This document shows positions 1-6,943 of a stretch of 23,839 bases of DNA, one piece after another (positions within the stretch are counted from its first letter, which is position 1; each line of letters starts with the position of its first letter). The DNA is from a virus, in IMG/VR virus record IMGVR_UViG_3300023110_002430, positions 1 through 23,839 of that record; one strand, given 5' to 3'. The notes beneath the pieces were generated by a model that was given only the letters and a program-made list of their open reading frames with translations, was not told the origin of the DNA and made no database searches. A program made the translations under genes and the position numbers.

Positions 1-227
1 TAGAGTCAGAATATAAAACAATAAGTAACACTGGTTGGTATCATAAGATGTATCAAATCATGGTTGCTTTAGCAGGAAATGCTTTGAAAAATCAATATCC
101 AATCACCGCACAACAAATGGCAGAGTTATGTAGAGAACTAGATATTGAAACTGGAAACTGGTATGCAAATCGTCCATTAGAAGTAGAAGCAGATAGAGCA
201 TTGGAGTACGCTTATAGAAATGTCTAA
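1..227 (+). CDS. 3' end of an unidentified phage protein (partial)
   Basis: An open frame enters from the left edge (first full codon at 3) and runs 74 codons to a TAA at 225-227. The visible C-terminal part is mostly helical-looking and polar, with a Trp-Tyr-His-Lys stretch and an Ala/Glu-rich end, and shows no membrane segment. Its stop overlaps the start of the next gene by 8 bases, the tight packing seen through the window, which supports it being a real gene. I do not recognise the family and assign no function. Confidence 0.6.
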   Translation, partial: ESEYKTISNTGWYHKMYQIMVALAGNALKNQYPITAQQMAELCRELDIETGNWYANRPLEVEADRALEYAYRNV

Positions 228-996
228 AATCGTATTAGTCACAGGTGGATTTGATCCTATACATTCAGGTCATATTTCTTATTTAAGTCAAGCTAAAAAA
301 TTAGGAAATAGATTAGTAGTTGGATTAAATTCTGATGAATGGTTAGCAAGAAAAAAAGGGAAAGCCTTTTTACCATATGAAGAGAGGGTAGCAATTGTTG
401 AAGCGCTTGAAATGGTTGATTGGATTATTGAGTTCGACGATTCTGATAATAGTGCTATTAACGCTATTGATAAGATTCTTTCTGACACTATGGACACTGT
501 TGTATTCGCTAATGGCGGAGACAGAAATAATGAAAATACTCCTGAGTTTTTAAAATATCAAAATCATCCTGATGTAGAATTTGTTTTTGGTGTTGGTGGT
601 GATAAAACAAATTCTTCTAGTTGGATATTAGATGAATGGAAAACACAAAAAACACTTAGAGATTGGGGTTATTGGAGAGTGTTAGATGATAAAGGAACAG
701 TGAAAGTAAAAGAACTTGTAATAAATCCAGGCTGCAGTTTAAGTGATCAAAGACATTATCATAGAAGCGAACATTGGTATATATTAGAAGGTTCTATGAA
801 AATGGATATTGAAAGAGGTGATATTATTTCAACCAATGTTGGTAGAGACGAAACGATAATTTTAAAACAACATCAGACTTATATTATACATAGAGAAGAT
901 TGGCATAAAGCTTATAATCCATTTGATAAACCTTGTCACATATTAGAAGTTCAATACGGAACTAAGTGTATTGAAGAAGATATAGAAAGAAGATGA
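220..996 (+). CDS. Fusion: HldE-C-like sugar-phosphate nucleotidyltransferase + ManC-like cupin
   Basis: 258 aa in two parts. Residues 1-about 140 resemble the cytidylyltransferase fold of D-glycero-beta-D-manno-heptose 1-phosphate adenylyltransferase (HldE C-terminal half): GGFDPIHSGH nucleotide-binding motif at 9-18, then the VGLNSDEW stretch and a GGD element near 99-101. Residues about 148-250 resemble the C-terminal cupin of type II mannose-6-phosphate isomerase/GDP-mannose pyrophosphorylase (ManC): WGYWRVLD, an RHYHRSEHWYILEG metal-binding motif near 178-191, and a late EVQYG element. The first half would activate a sugar phosphate with NTP; the cupin could isomerise or bind the sugar. 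The exact sugar cannot be read from sequence. The stop shares ATGA with the next gene. I know of no standard enzyme with this order, so the fusion itself is notable. Confidence 0.85.
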   Translation: MSKIVLVTGGFDPIHSGHISYLSQAKKLGNRLVVGLNSDEWLARKKGKAFLPYEERVAIVEALEMVDWIIEFDDSDNSAINAIDKILSDTMDTVVFANGGDRNNENTPEFLKYQNHPDVEFVFGVGGDKTNSSSWILDEWKTQKTLRDWGYWRVLDDKGTVKVKELVINPGCSLSDQRHYHRSEHWYILEGSMKMDIERGDIISTNVGRDETIILKQHQTYIIHREDWHKAYNPFDKPCHILEVQYGTKCIEEDIERR

Positions 997-1148
997 TAAA
1001 AGCAGAAAAAGAAATTATTTGGCATCTTACATGTACTCAATGTAAAGGACATTGGAGTTACGCTACAATGGAAGAAAACTATTGTATTGAAAGAGGTAAC
1101 TTACATTGTCCACATTGTGGTAAAAAAGAATCCGTAAAAAAAACGTAA
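993..1148 (+). CDS. Zinc-ribbon microprotein
   Basis: 51 aa, starting at an ATG that overlaps the stop of the preceding gene as ATGA. Two cysteine pairs, C14-x2-C17 and C39-x2-C42, form a classic zinc-ribbon arrangement, with aromatic residues (HWSY) between them and a Lys-rich tail. Small zinc-ribbon proteins like this are common in marine T4-like phages. Role unknown; binding to nucleic acid or to a host protein is possible but not shown. Translational coupling to the upstream gene is likely from the overlap. Confidence 0.75.
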   Translation: MIKAEKEIIWHLTCTQCKGHWSYATMEENYCIERGNLHCPHCGKKESVKKT

Positions 1149-1176
1149 GTGATTGTTTTTAAATGAAACAAAATGG

Positions 1177-1205
1177 TGTACAATTCATAAGAACTGTGGT
1201 AGTAT
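1177..1205 (+). promoter_or_regulatory. Promoter of the shared TTTACA-N17-TAGTAT class
   Basis: -35 TGTACA (1177-1182), exactly 17 bp, -10 TAGTAT (1200-1205) preceded by TGTGG. Four other sites in this window (11160, 19093, 20260, 23743) share the same elements and exact spacing. Transcription would start near 1212 and serve the gene starting at 1236. Confidence 0.8.
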
Positions 1206-1235
1206 AGTAATTATGAATGGATGGAAGGCGATACA

Positions 1236-1832
1236 ATGTGCAAAGCTAAAGACAATCATTATGAAATATACTCTGCAATTTTAACAGTGGCTAAACAACT
1301 TGAACCACTATATGGTACTAGTGATGAAATCGATGGTGTAATTACTTTCTCACTAGGCAACGCACTCTTCGGTGCACCTAATATTTTTAATGGAATGTGT
1401 ACGCCATCGTGTCAATTTACTCAAAAACCTGGACCAGGTAGAGACACAACATGGGAACATATATGGGGTCGTAAAAATTCATCAATCACAATTATAGAAC
1501 AAATTCGTAAAGGCAAAAGCGATAAATTTTTAGTTAATCTTATTAAGTCTCGTTGTAGAGTTGCTATTACTTTGAAGACAGAAAATCAAGCTCTGAAACC
1601 ATATCAGAATGATGAAGAACTAGCAAAGAAACATCCTCGACAAGCATATAAAGCAGCGGGACTTACTTGGGTTAATTGGGTTGGAAACAAGGTTTACAAT
1701 ATTGAAGGAATAACTTATAATACTCGTGAGGCAATATTAAACGATTATGATTTAACTCCTGAACAATTGACATACCGTTTAAGCAAAGCCGCGACAAAAT
1801 GGAAGGACTGGACAATTGAAAGAATCAATTAA
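1236..1832 (+). CDS. Unidentified protein with a possible C-terminal HTH/NUMOD-like module
   Basis: 198 aa from the ATG at 1236, which has a GGAAGG ribosome site 7 bases upstream. An in-frame ATG at 1221 lies only about 9 bases past the predicted transcription start and lacks a ribosome site, so I prefer 1236. The last 45 residues (Gly-Ile-Thr-Tyr, then a helix, LTPEQLTYRLSKA, then WKDW) look like the nuclease-associated modular helix-turn-helix found at the ends of some phage endonucleases. I see no clear catalytic nuclease motif in the N-terminal part, which contains two Cys and a TWEHIWGRKN segment. It is first in an operon with a DUF1599-like gene. Function unassigned. Confidence 0.7.
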   Translation: MCKAKDNHYEIYSAILTVAKQLEPLYGTSDEIDGVITFSLGNALFGAPNIFNGMCTPSCQFTQKPGPGRDTTWEHIWGRKNSSITIIEQIRKGKSDKFLVNLIKSRCRVAITLKTENQALKPYQNDEELAKKHPRQAYKAAGLTWVNWVGNKVYNIEGITYNTREAILNDYDLTPEQLTYRLSKAATKWKDWTIERIN

Positions 1833-2178
1833 AGTATTACAGCGTGCAGCTGAAATTCAAAATAAAAAAGGTAATGATTACCAAAATCCTAATTCACGAG
1901 TACGTCAAGCAATGTACTATCCTCGTGGTTGTGCTACTATTCTAGATACCATGCAAGCTAAAGTATTACGTATTCAATCTGTGCTTGAAGCAATGGAATT
2001 GGATAGGAATTATAATCCTAATTTCGAATCCCTTGAAGATTCATGCATAGATATAATTAACTATGCTTCATTCTTTATTGCATATATGAATGGAAACATA
2101 GATGGTCAGAATCCTGAGCATGATTTTTTAAATAGACCTAAAAGGAAAACAGATGAATCAGAAAACGTGGACAGCTGA
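1816..2178 (+). CDS. DUF1599-like (nucleotide modification associated domain 1) protein
   Basis: 120 aa, starting at a TTG (1816) with GGAAGGA about 9 bases upstream; it overlaps the previous gene by 17 bases. The helical pattern KKGNDYQNP..., then ILDTMQAKVLRIQSV, then SLEDSCIDIINYASFF matches what I recall of DUF1599/Nmad1, an all-alpha family often found with phage nucleotide-modification genes and distantly like MazG/dUTPase-type NTP pyrophosphatases. The acidic residues of the second and third helices would fit a metal site. In this genome, which also has a dCMP hydroxymethylase-like gene, a role in cleaning or shaping the dNTP pool is plausible but inferred. Confidence 0.65.
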   Translation: MKESIKVLQRAAEIQNKKGNDYQNPNSRVRQAMYYPRGCATILDTMQAKVLRIQSVLEAMELDRNYNPNFESLEDSCIDIINYASFFIAYMNGNIDGQNPEHDFLNRPKRKTDESENVDS

Positions 2179-2362
2179 TATTGGCGAAGATTCAAATGGA
2201 GAATTAGTAGTTAATTTACCATCAGATATTCTTAACCAAATGGGATGGGATGCTGGTACTGAATTAATTTGGGAAGAACATAACGACGGAACATGGAGTT
2301 TTAGAAAAAATGAGAATCCTGATAATGGGACTGCCGGGAGCGGGGAAAACACACCTAGCTAA
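2153..2362 (+). CDS. Small AbrB/SpoVT-like protein
   Basis: 69 aa with AAGGAA ahead of the ATG. The core (residues about 5-50: alternating beta strands with GELVVNLPSDILNQMGWDAGTEL) resembles the swapped-hairpin AbrB/MazE DNA-binding fold, where a strand leads into LP..l...GW..G. Such proteins are usually dimeric DNA-binding regulators or antitoxins; no toxin partner is visible here. Its 3' end overlaps the next gene by 53 bases, and the disordered Asn/Gly-rich tail lies inside that overlap, so the tail may not be functionally constrained. Confidence 0.7.
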   Translation: MNQKTWTADIGEDSNGELVVNLPSDILNQMGWDAGTELIWEEHNDGTWSFRKNENPDNGTAGSGENTPS

Positions 2363-2732
2363 AAGGTTACAAATTCATTTAAATTGTGCTTGGTATAATG
2401 CTGATAAGATTAGAGAGCAAGCCAATGATTGGGACTTTACTCCATCTGGCAGAAATAGACAAGCAGAAAGAATGAATACTCTTGCATTATTTGAAGGATC
2501 TCGTGGTCGTACTGTTATTTGTGATTTTGTTTGTCCTACTGGAGAAACACGTAAACAGTTTATAGCTGATATTACAATATGGATGGACACAATAGAAGAG
2601 GGTAGGTTTGATAATACTAATAAAATATTTGAAAGACCTACAGAAGTTGATTATCATGTAAAGTCTTTTATGTCTGATGAAGAAATAATTAACTTCGCAA
2701 AAGTATTAAGAGAGGATTTTCCGGGTGTTTGA
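2310..2732 (+). CDS. P-loop kinase, adenylylsulfate kinase-like
   Basis: 140 aa. Residues 7-14 (GLPGAGKT) are a Walker A loop, followed by KRLQ, a WYNADKIRE segment typical of small-molecule kinases of the CysC/AAA-kinase group, and a conserved VICDFVCPT strand. It is shorter than bacterial CysC (about 200 aa) but close to phage kinases annotated as adenylylsulfate kinase-like. Substrate unproven: the LID region is poorly defined. It overlaps both neighbours, and the next gene encodes a nucleotidyltransferase, an arrangement that suggests consecutive phosphorylation and nucleotidylation of one small molecule. Confidence 0.75.
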   Translation: MRILIMGLPGAGKTHLAKRLQIHLNCAWYNADKIREQANDWDFTPSGRNRQAERMNTLALFEGSRGRTVICDFVCPTGETRKQFIADITIWMDTIEEGRFDNTNKIFERPTEVDYHVKSFMSDEEIINFAKVLREDFPGV

Positions 2733-3135
2733 TCATAAAAAACCAACAACGCAAATGCTAGGTCGATGGCAGCCTTGGCATGCTGGGCATACAGAATTAT
2801 TTAAAAGAGCTTTAGCAGAAACTGGTCAAGTTGCTATTATGATTCGAGATGTTGGTGGTATTATTGGATCTGATGCTGGTGGTGGAAGAACTGTAGCACA
2901 AGATGATAATCCTTTTGACTATAGTCAGGTTGTACAAAATATTCAAGTCGCATTACATAAAGAAGGTTTTGCATATAACGAGAAATACATTATTATGAAA
3001 GTTCCTAATATTGTAGACATTAGTTATGGGAGAGGTGTAGGTTATACATTCACTGAACATGATTTAGGAAAAGACATACACGATATTAGCGCTACAAAAA
3101 TTAGAGCTCAGCTACGTAAGGATGGTAGACTTTGA
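2725..3135 (+). CDS. Small nucleotidyltransferase, HxGH/ISxTxxR type
   Basis: 136 aa from a GTG start at 2725 overlapping the kinase gene by 8 bases. LGRWQPWHAGHTELFKRA (12-29) is the HxGH ATP-binding motif in the variant form GRxQPxHxGH seen in NMN adenylyltransferases; ISATKIR near 124-130 is the matching C-terminal ISxTxxR motif. The enzyme would transfer NMP from NTP to a phosphorylated acceptor and release pyrophosphate. NMN is a candidate acceptor, but a sugar or alditol phosphate is equally possible given the sugar genes around it. One of three nucleotidyltransferases of this superfamily in the window. Confidence 0.8.
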   Translation: MFDHKKPTTQMLGRWQPWHAGHTELFKRALAETGQVAIMIRDVGGIIGSDAGGGRTVAQDDNPFDYSQVVQNIQVALHKEGFAYNEKYIIMKVPNIVDISYGRGVGYTFTEHDLGKDIHDISATKIRAQLRKDGRL

Positions 3136-3698
3136 AAAATTTTATTGGTATATACGACAATTCCATTAGTGATGAATTGATACAAGACTATTTTGATTAT
3201 TGGGATAATAATCAAGTTTTTGTTAAATCTGGTATGGTTGGAAATAATGGAAAGGTTGTTGTAAATACTGATGTAAAAGATTCACAAGATTTAACATCTA
3301 ATAATCTTCCAGGTGAGTTGATTATGAGGTATCAAACCTCGTTACAAAAAGTTTTAAATGAATATTTAAAAGAATATGAACATGCTAATAACGTTGATCA
3401 ATTTAGAATTATACAAGAATATAATTTTCAATGCTATCCTCCAGGCGGAGGTTTTAAAACTTGGCATCATGAATTAGCTCATCATAGAACAGATGGAACT
3501 CGACATTTAGTTTTTATGACATATTTAAATACTGTTAAAGATGGTGGCACTGAATTTTTATATCAAGATTTAAAAGTTGATGCTGTCAAAGGTAGGACAA
3601 TAATTTGGCCACCAGGTTTTACACATACTCATAGAGGAGTAATAGCTCAAGAACCTAAAGCAATTTTAACAGGATGGTGGAGCTTAGTACCACAATGA
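3132..3698 (+). CDS. 2OG-Fe(II) dioxygenase, prolyl-4-hydroxylase-like
   Basis: 188 aa, TTG start in a TTGA overlap with the upstream stop. The double-stranded beta-helix signature is clear: H112-x-E114 inside TWHHE as proximal iron ligands, LVFMTYLNTVKDGGTEFLYQ (126-145), GRTIIWPPGFTHTHRG (154-169) carrying the distal His, and K176 placed to bind the 2-oxoglutarate carboxylate. HxE rather than HxD is less common. Such P4H-like oxygenases are frequent in marine T4-like phages with unknown substrates. It does not look like the TET/JBP DNA-base oxygenases, although a C5-cytosine methyltransferase-like gene is present elsewhere; a protein substrate is the default expectation. Confidence 0.85.
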   Translation: MKNFIGIYDNSISDELIQDYFDYWDNNQVFVKSGMVGNNGKVVVNTDVKDSQDLTSNNLPGELIMRYQTSLQKVLNEYLKEYEHANNVDQFRIIQEYNFQCYPPGGGFKTWHHELAHHRTDGTRHLVFMTYLNTVKDGGTEFLYQDLKVDAVKGRTIIWPPGFTHTHRGVIAQEPKAILTGWWSLVPQ

Positions 3699-3880
3699 GT
3701 CTCCATATCTTTGCATCGCCAATGGTAGCATTTTTTATGATACTCATATGGGCAGCATTGTTTGGTGATACTGTATTCTTTCTAATAGAAAATAATATGA
3801 TTGAAGAATGGATTATTTGTATACAGATTTATATTTCAATAATGTTATTAGTAAAATTTAAAAGGACTTTGTATAAATGA
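3695..3880 (+). CDS. Small membrane protein, two predicted helices
   Basis: 61 aa from the ATG at 3695, which shares ATGA with the oxygenase stop; an upstream in-frame start at 3674 lies inside the oxygenase and is less likely. Two hydrophobic stretches (about 8-30 and 38-55) separated by an acidic turn, and a basic tail (KFKRTLYK), predict a double-spanning inner-membrane protein. Family not recognised. Its stop overlaps the start of kdsA. Confidence 0.6.
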   Translation: MSLHIFASPMVAFFMILIWAALFGDTVFFLIENNMIEEWIICIQIYISIMLLVKFKRTLYK

Positions 3881-4662
3881 GAATTATCGCCGGACCATGT
3901 CAACATGAAACCTTTGAACAAAGTTTAGAAATCGCTTTACATTGTAAAGATGTTTGTGATAAGTACGAAGCTGAATATTATTTTAAAGCTAGTTTTGATA
4001 AAGCAAATAGAACAAGCTTGACTGGAAAACGTGGTCTTGGTATGCCAATGACTCTACATCATTTCCGTGATTTAAAAACCGAAATACCTGGTCTTAAAAT
4101 TCTTACTGATGTTCATAGTGTAGAACAAGTTAGACAATTGGGGTATCAAGGTAGTGGAAATCTAGTAGACGTACTACAGATTCCAGCATTTCTCTGTAGG
4201 CAAACAGATTTAATTGTTGAAGCTTGTAGAACAGAGAAAATAGTAAATATAAAAAAAGGTCAATTTCTAGCGCCTTGGGATGTTACAGGAATTTTAAGTA
4301 AAACACAAGGTGCGAAAGAAGTATGGATAACTGAAAGAGGTACAAGTTTTGGATATAATAACCTTGTTGTCGATTTCACTGGTGTTGACTATATGCTTAA
4401 TAATTATGACTGCGATATTGTTCTCGATGTTACTCACTCTGTCCAAAAGCCCGGCGGAATTGGACATTGCTCGGGCGGTGCTCCTATTCACGTGCCTGGG
4501 TTGGCTCGTTGTGGGGCTGCTTTGGGGGTCACTTCCTTCTTTATCGAAGTCCACCCTATGCCTGAATCCGCACCCAGTGATTCGGAAAGTATGCTTAGAT
4601 TAGATGATTTTGAAAGAGTTGTAGATGAAATCCACCGCTATTCTTATTCCAGCGAGATATGA
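3877..4662 (+). CDS. kdsA: 3-deoxy-8-phosphooctulonate synthase, metal-dependent class
   Basis: 261 aa, near the usual 265-285. Condenses phosphoenolpyruvate with D-arabinose 5-phosphate to KDO-8-phosphate, the first committed step to the LPS inner-core sugar KDO. Motifs: IAGPC at 4-8, KASFDKANR (37-45), QIPAFLCRQTDL (101-112), KKGQFLAPWD (126-135), RGTSFGYNNLVVD, DVTHSVQ (184-190), FIEVHP. C8, H187, E224 and D235 match the metal ligands of the Aquifex-type (class II) enzyme; the E. coli metal-independent class has Asn instead of that Cys. It overlaps kdsB by 38 bases and lies in one run with a PEP carboxykinase that could supply PEP. The stretch near 4430-4575 uses markedly more G/C at third positions than the rest of the gene. 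Confidence 0.95.
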   Translation: MRIIAGPCQHETFEQSLEIALHCKDVCDKYEAEYYFKASFDKANRTSLTGKRGLGMPMTLHHFRDLKTEIPGLKILTDVHSVEQVRQLGYQGSGNLVDVLQIPAFLCRQTDLIVEACRTEKIVNIKKGQFLAPWDVTGILSKTQGAKEVWITERGTSFGYNNLVVDFTGVDYMLNNYDCDIVLDVTHSVQKPGGIGHCSGGAPIHVPGLARCGAALGVTSFFIEVHPMPESAPSDSESMLRLDDFERVVDEIHRYSYSSEI

Positions 4663-5302
4663 GTCAAGTAGATACCCTGGTAAGCCATTAGTTAATCTTG
4701 GTGAAATGACTATGATTGAAAGAGTGTATGAGACTTGTGCTGATACAGGTTTAGATACATATGTACTTACTGATGACTATAGAATTGCTTCATTATTTAA
4801 TGACAATAATTGTCGATTAGATACTACAGAATATAATAATGGTACAGAAAGATGTGCCGGAGCGCTCGATAAAATACCAGAATATGATCAGTACATAAAC
4901 GTTCAAGGTGATATGCCTGATGTGAATAAGCATATGATTAATAAAGTAATATGGCATTTAAAGCATTACCCTATCACTACTCTTTTCACCGATATGCCAG
5001 AAAAAATGCGAAATGATCCTAACTCTGTAAAAGTAGTAAGAGGTGGAGATAAAGCCCTTTGGTTCGGAAGAGGAATGGCAGGCTATGGCGATTGGCATTT
5101 AGGAATTTATGGATATAAAAGAAATCCTTTACAATTCTATAGCAAGTATGGTATAATAGAAGAAGAAAGAATAGAACAACTAGAGCAATTGCGCTGGTTA
5201 AAAACAGGTTGGGACATAGGTATACTGCATACTGAATTTAATGGAATAGAAATTAATACACCAGAAGATGAAAAAAGGTGGAATGAAAAATGGCTAATAT
5301 AG
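4625..5302 (+). CDS. kdsB: CMP-KDO synthetase
   Basis: 225 aa, slightly short of the usual 240-255. Transfers CMP from CTP to KDO, giving CMP-KDO. Diagnostic motifs: IPARYESSRYPGKPL (8-22), the VLTDD metal-site strand (47-51), NGTER (72-76) and INVQGDMP (91-98); the C-terminal WDIGILHTEFNGIEINTPED segment matches the family's W...GIdT..D end. It follows kdsA with overlapping frames and overlaps the PEP carboxykinase start by 13 bases, so the three are likely co-translated. No KDO transferase is visible in the window; the product may feed host LPS enzymes or a phage glycosyltransferase elsewhere. Confidence 0.93.
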   Translation: MKSTAILIPARYESSRYPGKPLVNLGEMTMIERVYETCADTGLDTYVLTDDYRIASLFNDNNCRLDTTEYNNGTERCAGALDKIPEYDQYINVQGDMPDVNKHMINKVIWHLKHYPITTLFTDMPEKMRNDPNSVKVVRGGDKALWFGRGMAGYGDWHLGIYGYKRNPLQFYSKYGIIEEERIEQLEQLRWLKTGWDIGILHTEFNGIEINTPEDEKRWNEKWLI

Positions 5303-6480
5303 AAATAATAACTAACCCAACTGGCAGATCTCCTGAGAATAAAATATTTTATGGAAACTTAGCTAGAAAACTAGATTTATCAAGACCAAAATATAATAAG
5401 ATAGGCGAAGAAAAATATTTTTGGGAATTTTATGAAGATTTAAATGAATACAATTATAAACATTACTTGCATTTTTATACTTCTCGTCGCGGTTTTGCTG
5501 TCTTAACTAATGATGATAGACATGCTCAATTTGTAAGAAACATGTTTTCAGTAGTAGATGATCCAACTGAACATTATGCAGAATGGAAAATTATTCACAA
5601 CACTGAAATTAATTGTCCACCTACAATTGCTGTACATTTAGATGAAAAAATTATGTTAATTGGTGGAACTACTTTTCTAGGTGAAATTAAAAAAGGAGTG
5701 TTTGGTATTTTAGGATTTGAATTACCAGACGAAAATGTTTTACCAATGCATTGTAGTGCTTTTACTTTTAAGGATAAAACTAATCTTATGTTTGGATTAA
5801 GTGGAACAGGTAAAACAACATTAAGTAGTGATCCTCAATTTGGTTTAATTTCAGATGATGAAGTATCTTGGAATGAAGAAGGCATCGCAAAAGTTGAAGA
5901 AGGCTGCTATGCTAAATCAGAAGGTTTGTCACCTGAAACACATCCAACTATTTTTAATGCTGTGGAAGCTGCAAAAAAAGCTGAAACATTAGTAATAGAA
6001 AATCCTGGTGCTGCTAATGCTAGATTAAGTTATCCTTTAAAGTATGTAGAAAATGCATATATAAATGATACACAATTCAAACATCCTAATAATATATTTT
6101 TTCTAACAATGGATGCTACAGGTAGTTTTCCTCCAGTAAGTAAAATTTCTGGAGAAACTGTAAGACGGTTCTTTGAAACTGGATATACAAGTCAAATGCC
6201 AGGCACTGAAGCAGGTGTTGAAGAAATTAAAAAAATATTTTCACCATGTTATGGATCACCTTTTATGCCTAGAAATGTAAATGTATATAGCGATATGTTA
6301 ATGGAAAAAATAGAAGAACATGATGTTAATGTTTATTTAATTAATACTGGTATGGATAAAAAAGGTAAAAGATTTCCATTAGAATTTACTCGTAATTGTG
6401 TAACAAATTCTCTAATTAGAGGAGCCGAAGATAGAAGCGAAGAAGTCTTAGAAATCTTAGAAAGGATGATAAATGGGTGA
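5290..6480 (+). CDS. pckA: ATP-type phosphoenolpyruvate carboxykinase, shortened form
   Basis: 396 aa against about 530-540 in bacteria. Converts oxaloacetate and ATP to PEP, CO2 and ADP. Motifs in order: TGRSPENK at 11-18 (bacterial TGRSPKDK, oxaloacetate-binding Arg), GTTFLGEIKKGVFG (126-139, metal-binding Lys), LPMHCSA (151-157, metal-binding His), kinase-1a P-loop GLSGTGKTTLS (169-179), ISDDEVSW (187-194, kinase-2), GCYAKSEGLSPE, ANARLSYP (242-249), PPVSKIS, PGTEAG, GSPFMP and a TRNCV end. The first 50-60 residues of the bacterial enzyme and part of the C-terminal domain are missing, but every catalytic motif I can place is retained. PEP is a KdsA substrate, so its position after kdsAB suggests local supply. 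Confidence 0.92.
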   Translation: MANIEIITNPTGRSPENKIFYGNLARKLDLSRPKYNKIGEEKYFWEFYEDLNEYNYKHYLHFYTSRRGFAVLTNDDRHAQFVRNMFSVVDDPTEHYAEWKIIHNTEINCPPTIAVHLDEKIMLIGGTTFLGEIKKGVFGILGFELPDENVLPMHCSAFTFKDKTNLMFGLSGTGKTTLSSDPQFGLISDDEVSWNEEGIAKVEEGCYAKSEGLSPETHPTIFNAVEAAKKAETLVIENPGAANARLSYPLKYVENAYINDTQFKHPNNIFFLTMDATGSFPPVSKISGETVRRFFETGYTSQMPGTEAGVEEIKKIFSPCYGSPFMPRNVNVYSDMLMEKIEEHDVNVYLINTGMDKKGKRFPLEFTRNCVTNSLIRGAEDRSEEVLEILERMING

Positions 6481-6559
6481 AGTATTTACAGCAATTAGTA
6501 TCCTGGCAATTATAATTATTGGATTTTATATTATTGCAGTAACGGAGATGAATAAATGA
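6473..6559 (+). CDS. 28-residue single-span membrane microprotein
   Basis: Encodes 28 aa between pckA and the cupin gene: its ATG overlaps the pckA stop, and its TGA overlaps the next start as ATGA. After a short MGEV lead, residues 5-23 are continuously hydrophobic (Ile/Ala/Gly-rich), then comes VTEMNK. The double overlap and an AAGGATG element just upstream support translation. Function unknown; a membrane peptide modulating a host or phage membrane protein is conceivable. Confidence 0.55.
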   Translation: MGEVFTAISILAIIIIGFYIIAVTEMNK

Positions 6560-6942
6560 AAGCAGGAAAAGTATGGGGCACTACTGAGCTTATTGAAGCA
6601 AATGGTGCATTAGAGTTTCATCGTATTGAAATGGAAGAAGGCGGCGTGTGTTCTAAACACTTACATCGTTATAAATGGAATGGTTTTTATGTCGAATCTG
6701 GTAAGATGCTTATTCGTACATGGCAACGTGATTATGATTTAGTTGATATTACTATTCTTCATGAAGGTGATTATCACAAAGTTAAACCTGGTCTTTATCA
6801 TCAATTTGAGTGTCTTAAAGAAGGCGTAGCATATGAGCTATACTGGGCAGAATTTAATCATAATGATATTGAGCGTGAAACTGTTGGTTATCATATTGAT
6901 GATGATAGTGATCCATTTAGTGTAGATAAAATAGGTTGTTAA
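6556..6942 (+). CDS. Small single-domain cupin protein
   Basis: 128 aa. The conserved cupin barrel is visible: motif 1 around KHLHRYKWNGFYVESGKM (34-51) with two His as metal ligands, and motif 2 around GDYHKVKPGLYHQFECL with a third His. It resembles sugar-binding cupins such as phosphomannose isomerase-like or dTDP-sugar isomerase-like small proteins rather than a dioxygenase, but the reaction is not determined. Its position between pckA and a nucleotidyltransferase places it in the sugar-acid block, and it recalls the cupin half of the fusion at 220-996. Confidence 0.8.
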   Translation: MKAGKVWGTTELIEANGALEFHRIEMEEGGVCSKHLHRYKWNGFYVESGKMLIRTWQRDYDLVDITILHEGDYHKVKPGLYHQFECLKEGVAYELYWAEFNHNDIERETVGYHIDDDSDPFSVDKIGC

Positions 6943-6943
6943 T

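Noticed and set aside
3132-3698. TET/JBP-like DNA base dioxygenase
   Set aside because: Motif order and the TWHHE...GRTIIWPPGFTHTHRG pattern match prolyl-4-hydroxylase-like phage oxygenases instead.
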